A model generated the notes under the pieces. It was not told where the DNA came from. It searched no databases and saw only the letters and a list, made by a program, of their open reading frames with translations. 64,000 nucleotides of DNA, from assembly GCF_014656475.1 (NCBI RefSeq), contig NZ_BNCM01000002.1, positions 310,001 to 374,000 on the forward strand, written 5' to 3'. Source of the stretch: Sinomonas cellulolyticus (GTDB lineage: Bacteria > Actinomycetota > Actinomycetes > Actinomycetales > Micrococcaceae). A program made the position numbers and the translations under genes. Positions 60,519 through 64,000 of this stretch are shown here, piece by piece. The stretch's first letter is position 1. Every line of letters starts with the position of its first letter.

Positions 60519-61262
60519 CTACCGGGCGGACCAGCCGCCGTCGATCGTGTAGCTCGCGCCGGTGACCATGCCGGCATCGTCCGAGGCGAGCCAGCAGGCG
60601 AGTGAGGCGACCTCGGCGGGCTCGACGAGCCGCTTGATGGCCATCTCGGTGAGCATCACCTTGTCGAGGACCTCGGACTCGGGGATGCCGTGCGTGGCGG
60701 CCTGGTCCTTGATCTGCTTCTGCACGAGGGCCGTGCGGACGTACCCGGGGTTGATGCAGTTGGAGGTGACGCCGTGCTCGGCACCCTCGAGGGCCGTGAC
60801 CTTCGAGAGGCCCTCGAGCGCGTGCTTGGCCGTGACGTAGGCGCTCTTGAAGGCCGAGGCCCGGATACCGTGCACGGAGCTCAGGTTGATCACGCGCCCC
60901 CAGCCCTTCTCGTACATGTGCGGGAGGGCCGATCGGATCAGGAGGAACGGGGCCTCGACCATGAGCCGCTGGATGCGGCGGAACGCCTCGGGGTGGTAGT
61001 CCTGGATCGGCGCGACCTTCTGGATCCCGGCATTGTTGACGAGGATGTCGCAGTCGAGGCGCAGGTCCTCGAGTGCCGCGGTGTCGAGGAGGTCCACGGC
61101 CCACGCGCTGCCGCCGAGTTCGCCGGCGAGCTTCTCGGCGGCGTCGCCGTCGAGGTCCGCAACCACCACGTGCGCTCCCCGGTCTGCGAGGCCGCGCGCC
61201 ACGGCGGCGCCGATGCCCGCAGCGCCGCCGGTGACGACCGCCTTGCGCCCTTCGATGCTCAT
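60519..61262 (-). CDS. bdhA: 3-hydroxybutyrate dehydrogenase, short-chain dehydrogenase family
   Basis: This enzyme oxidises 3-hydroxybutyrate to acetoacetate with NAD+. It is 247 residues. The cofactor motif TGGAAGIGAAVA, the NNAG strand motif, catalytic Ser in NLSSVHG and YVTAK are all present. The NPGYVRTALVQKQI region with its downstream QAATHGIPE fits bacterial BDH proteins. The MFS transporter gene upstream overlaps its start (ATGA), so substrate uptake and oxidation are probably coupled. Confidence 0.9.
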   Translation of the reverse strand: MSIEGRKAVVTGGAAGIGAAVARGLADRGAHVVVADLDGDAAEKLAGELGGSAWAVDLLDTAALEDLRLDCDILVNNAGIQKVAPIQDYHPEAFRRIQRLMVEAPFLLIRSALPHMYEKGWGRVINLSSVHGIRASAFKSAYVTAKHALEGLSKVTALEGAEHGVTSNCINPGYVRTALVQKQIKDQAATHGIPESEVLDKVMLTEMAIKRLVEPAEVASLACWLASDDAGMVTGASYTIDGGWSAR

Positions 61263-62632
61263 GCCCGGACCTCCGACTCAGAGGCACCAAGGTACTTCGC
61301 CGCGTCGGCGGCATCAAGCGCGTGGAGGGAGGTGCCCTTGGTCTCCCGCAGGGCGAGGACCGCGATGAGCGTGATCACGCCGGCCGCGGCGAGGTACACC
61401 GCAGTGGGCCACCAGGAGCCGGTTGCCTTGAGCCACTCGGTCGCGAAGACCGGAGCCAGCGACCCGGCCACGATGGAGGTGACCTGGTAGGAGATGGAGA
61501 CGCCCGAGTAGCGCATGCGGGTCGGGAACATCTCCGCCATGATCGCCGGCTGGCCGGCGTACATGAGCGAGTGGAAGGCAAGGCCCACGATGATGGTCAG
61601 CAGGATCACGAAGGTGTTCTTGGTGCCGAAGGCCGGGAAGGCCCAGAAGCCCCAGGTCCCGCCGAGGATTGCTCCGGCAAGGTAGACCGGCCGGCGGCCG
61701 ATGCGGTCAGCGAAGCGGCCCACGACCGGGATTATGGCGAAGTGGCAGAGGTGGGCGATCGCGATGACGCCGAGGATCGAGGCCGTGTTCATCTTCAGGC
61801 CCGTGCCGAGGTAGACGATCGAGAACGTCACGACGAGGTAGTACAGGATGTTCTCCGCGAAGCGCAGTCCCATGCCCACGAGCACGCCCTTGGGGTAGCG
61901 CTTGAGCACCTCGAGGACGCCGTACCCGGCGGCCTTCTCCGATTCGAGGTCGGCCTTGGCCGCCTGGAAGATGGGCGCCTCGTCGATCTTGGTGCGGATG
62001 TAGTAGCCCACGAGGACCACGATCGCGGAGAGCCAGAACGCCACGCGCCAGCCCCATGCGAGGAAGGCGTCGTTGGAGAGGGTCGTGGTCATGATCCACA
62101 GCACCGCCGTGGCGAGGAGGTTGCCCACCGGCACCGCGGCCTGCGGCCATGACGCCCAGAAGGCGCGCTCCCTGTCCGGGGCGTGCTCGGCCACGAGCAG
62201 GACGGCCCCGCCCCACTCCCCGCCGAGGGCGAGGCCCTGGACGAAGCGGAGCACGACGAGCAGGATTGGCGCCCAGACGCCGATCTGCCCGTACGTGGGC
62301 AGGCAGCCCATGAGGACGGTCGCCACGCCGATGAGCACGATCGTGATCTGGAGCGTCCGCTTGCGGCCGATCCTGTCGCCCATCTGACCGAACACGATGC
62401 CGCCGAGTGGCCGGGCCACGAAGCCGACCGCGTAGGTGAGGAACGCGGCGATGATCGCGTCGTACTCGTTGCCCATCTTGGGCAGGAGGATCTTGTTGAA
62501 CACGATCGTGGACGCGGTCGCGTAGAGGAAGAAGTCGTACCACTCGACCACCGTGCCGGCCATCGAGGCCGAGACGATCTTCTTGAGCAGTGGTTGATCG
62601 GTGCTGCCGGCGGAGCGCTGACTAACGCTCAT
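61259..62632 (-). CDS. MFS transporter of the metabolite:H+ symporter (MHS) family
   Basis: The product has 457 residues with 12 membrane segments. The MHS pattern is clear: VEWYDFFLYATASTIVFNK, GGIVFGQMGDRIGRKRTL and GGEWGGAVLLVAEHAP. It imports an organic acid with protons. Because it overlaps the 3-hydroxybutyrate dehydrogenase gene by four bases, its substrate is probably 3-hydroxybutyrate or a related acid. It is divergent from a LysR gene. Confidence 0.92.
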   Translation of the reverse strand: MSVSQRSAGSTDQPLLKKIVSASMAGTVVEWYDFFLYATASTIVFNKILLPKMGNEYDAIIAAFLTYAVGFVARPLGGIVFGQMGDRIGRKRTLQITIVLIGVATVLMGCLPTYGQIGVWAPILLVVLRFVQGLALGGEWGGAVLLVAEHAPDRERAFWASWPQAAVPVGNLLATAVLWIMTTTLSNDAFLAWGWRVAFWLSAIVVLVGYYIRTKIDEAPIFQAAKADLESEKAAGYGVLEVLKRYPKGVLVGMGLRFAENILYYLVVTFSIVYLGTGLKMNTASILGVIAIAHLCHFAIIPVVGRFADRIGRRPVYLAGAILGGTWGFWAFPAFGTKNTFVILLTIIVGLAFHSLMYAGQPAIMAEMFPTRMRYSGVSISYQVTSIVAGSLAPVFATEWLKATGSWWPTAVYLAAAGVITLIAVLALRETKGTSLHALDAADAAKYLGASESEVRA

Positions 62633-62755
62633 AGGGGTGCCTCCTGGGTGTCGTCACTGACACGGCTCACATTCGAAGCCTCGCGGGCGTCTTCACTGTA
62701 TGGCGCCCATCACATGTCCCGACGAGTATTCCTTGCGCAGGACTGCGCCTTCAAT

Positions 62756-62774
62756 GATCAATCCGGCACTGATC
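62756..62774. promoter_or_regulatory. LysR-type box between the MHS transporter and LysR genes
   Basis: GATCA-N9-TGATC is a perfect inverted repeat that fits the T-N11-A pattern of LysR sites. It lies 38-56 bp upstream of the LysR ATG and 124 bp from the transporter start. Confidence 0.6.
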
Positions 62775-62811
62775 CTGTGCAGATTTGCAGATAGACCCGT
62801 AGAGTGTTCCC

Positions 62812-63726
62812 ATGATGTCGGCCCAGCCCTCCCCCGATCTCCTCCTCGTGCTCCTGGAGGTGTCCCGCTCAGGGAAGTTCACGACGGCGGGCGAGAGCCT
62901 GGGCCTGAACCACACCACGGTGGCGCGCAAAATCGCGGCCCTCGAGAAGTCCCTCGGCGGCCGCGTGCTGGCCCGCGCCGCGGGCGGCTGGGAGCTCACC
63001 CCGCTCGGCGAACGGGCCGTGGGCATCGCGGCCCAGGTCGCCGACGCAGTGGGACGCTTAGGTCCCGGCGGGGAGGACCCCATCACCGGGGTGGTGCGCA
63101 TGACGGCGACGGACGGCTTCAGCGCCTACATCGCCTCTCCCGCGGTGGCCCGGCTGCGGGCCGAGCACCCAGGCCTCATCGTCGAACTCGTCACCGTGAC
63201 CCGGCGTGCCCTCCAGCAGCGTTCCGGCGTGGACCTCGAGGTCGTCGTGGAAGGCGAGCCTCAGGTCCACCGCGCCCACGCGGTCCGGCTCGGCGAATAC
63301 ACGCTTGGGATGTACGCCTCCCGCGCCTACCTTGCCCGGCACGGAACTCCGCAGACGCCCGAGGAGCTCGCCCGCCACGGCCTCGTGTACTTCGTCGACT
63401 CGATGCTCCAGATCGACGACCTCGACGCGCCGCGCCGCCTCGCGCCCGAGATGCGGGACGGCCTGACGTCGACCAACGTGTTCGTGCACGTCGAGGCGAC
63501 CCGGGCCGGGGCGGGGATCGGCTTCCTGCCCTGCTTCATGGCGGACCGGCACGAGGACCTCGTGCGGCTCCTGCCCGACTACTTCCGGGAACAGCTCCCC
63601 TACTGGATGGTGCTGCGCCCGGACTCCTACCGGCAGCCAGCCGTAGCGGCCGTGGCCGGGGCGCTCCAGGAGCAGATGGAGATCGCGCGGCCCATGCTGC
63701 TCGGGATGGCGCCGACGGCCGCCTGA
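62812..63726 (+). CDS. LysR-family transcription regulator
   Basis: The product has 304 residues. The HTH is LLVLLEVSRSGKFTTAGESLGLNHTTVARKIAALEKSLGG; the rest is a substrate-binding fold. It probably regulates the divergent MHS transporter and dehydrogenase. No ribosome site precedes the ATG; TAGAGT at 62800-62805 sits where a -10 box of a leaderless mRNA would be. Confidence 0.92.
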   Translation: MMSAQPSPDLLLVLLEVSRSGKFTTAGESLGLNHTTVARKIAALEKSLGGRVLARAAGGWELTPLGERAVGIAAQVADAVGRLGPGGEDPITGVVRMTATDGFSAYIASPAVARLRAEHPGLIVELVTVTRRALQQRSGVDLEVVVEGEPQVHRAHAVRLGEYTLGMYASRAYLARHGTPQTPEELARHGLVYFVDSMLQIDDLDAPRRLAPEMRDGLTSTNVFVHVEATRAGAGIGFLPCFMADRHEDLVRLLPDYFREQLPYWMVLRPDSYRQPAVAAVAGALQEQMEIARPMLLGMAPTAA

Positions 63727-63757
63727 GCAGTTAGCGGGCGGGATCGGGGAAGGCCTC

Positions 63758-64000
63758 TCAGGGAAGGGGGTCAGGATCTTCGGCATCGACATCCGCCGCC
63801 GGGTCCCTTCGCGGCCGTGAGGCACCTATCCACGCCCGCACCTGCTCGTCGTCCCAGAACTGGGCCGGGAGTCCTCCGCCGAGCAGGCGGCGACGCAGGG
63901 CAGGCGAGGCGAGGACCGGCGTCGTGCTTCCCGCGATGACGAAGTTGCCGTAGCGGCGTCCCTTGAGCATGGCGGGGTCCGCAACGATCGCGGTGTGCGG
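63758..64000 (-). CDS. C-terminal end of a spermidine synthase-like protein
   Basis: The minus-strand frame is open to the window edge; 80 codons of its 3' end are visible. It includes PHTAIVADPAMLKGRRYGNFVIAGS and then PALRRRLLGGGLPAQFWDDEQVRAW. This matches the end of spermidine synthase-like (fused MFS or methyltransferase) proteins, where a GRRxGNxV motif follows the barrel. An ATG at 63970 is internal, not the start. The gene continues beyond the window. Confidence 0.65.
   Translation of the reverse strand, partial: PHTAIVADPAMLKGRRYGNFVIAGSTTPVLASPALRRRLLGGGLPAQFWDDEQVRAWIGASRPRRDPAADVDAEDPDPLP

Overview
The window looks like chromosomal DNA from a high-GC actinobacterium of the Micrococcaceae (Arthrobacter or Sinomonas type). 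This is judged from very high G or C at third codon positions, frequent GTG starts, GTGA and ATGA stop/start overlaps, several probably leaderless genes, and gene families typical of that group (a second EF-G, Asp23/DUF2273 clusters, DUF3618 with Holin-X, NIPA-like DMT transporters). The genus is an inference. I see no rRNA, phage, insertion sequence or CRISPR array.

Layout. 1-202: 5' end of an unidentified minus-strand gene. 291-3501: molybdate uptake operon (HTH/Mop regulator, modA, modB, modC). 3653-9647: HAD phosphatase, Tat-type alpha/beta hydrolase, pyrE, Stealth phosphotransferase, CpdA-like phosphodiesterase, gluconokinase. 9644-11365: a decayed sugar-acid cluster with a manD fusion remnant, an aldolase fragment and an intact dgoD-like gene. 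11384-14001: nadE, exonuclease III and an unknown protein. 14026-16183: three overlapping envelope/stress-type genes, one with a heptapeptide repeat tail. 16322-20906: a sugar ABC importer with its LacI regulator. 21121-23895: an LEA-like protein and an Asp23/AmaP-type cluster. 24075-27534: a small unknown protein, a hydrolase-metacaspase fusion and a lipoyl-less E2-type acyltransferase. 27680-33833: a TetR/MFS efflux pair, M20 amidohydrolase, SnoaL-like protein and a large XRE-ATPase-TPR regulator. 33889-34243: tRNA-Phe, tRNA-Asp and tRNA-Glu. 34355-43410: zincin, USP, CopC, purine permease, a two-gene ABC exporter, FMN reductase and a PadR pair. 43453-49111: EF-G2, hutG, patatin and a membrane protein. 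49162-53879: MarR with an MFS-USP fusion, a DMT transporter and a frameshifted Nramp gene. 54417-60266: hutH-hutU, an LCP protein and an IclR regulator. 60519-64000: 3-hydroxybutyrate dehydrogenase, an MHS transporter, LysR and the end of a spermidine synthase-like gene.

How parts work together. hutH, hutU and hutG form most of histidine catabolism. A shared 16-bp palindrome lies upstream of hutU, of hutG 12 kb away, and twice upstream of the IclR gene, suggesting one regulon. The strongest candidate for an undescribed system is the 24075-26734 gene pair: a 132-residue protein of unknown family translationally coupled to a 754-residue protein joining a serine hydrolase to a caspase fold with its His/Cys dyad intact. 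The gluconate/mannonate/galactonate region shows clear gene decay, and the Nramp gene carries a single-base frameshift.
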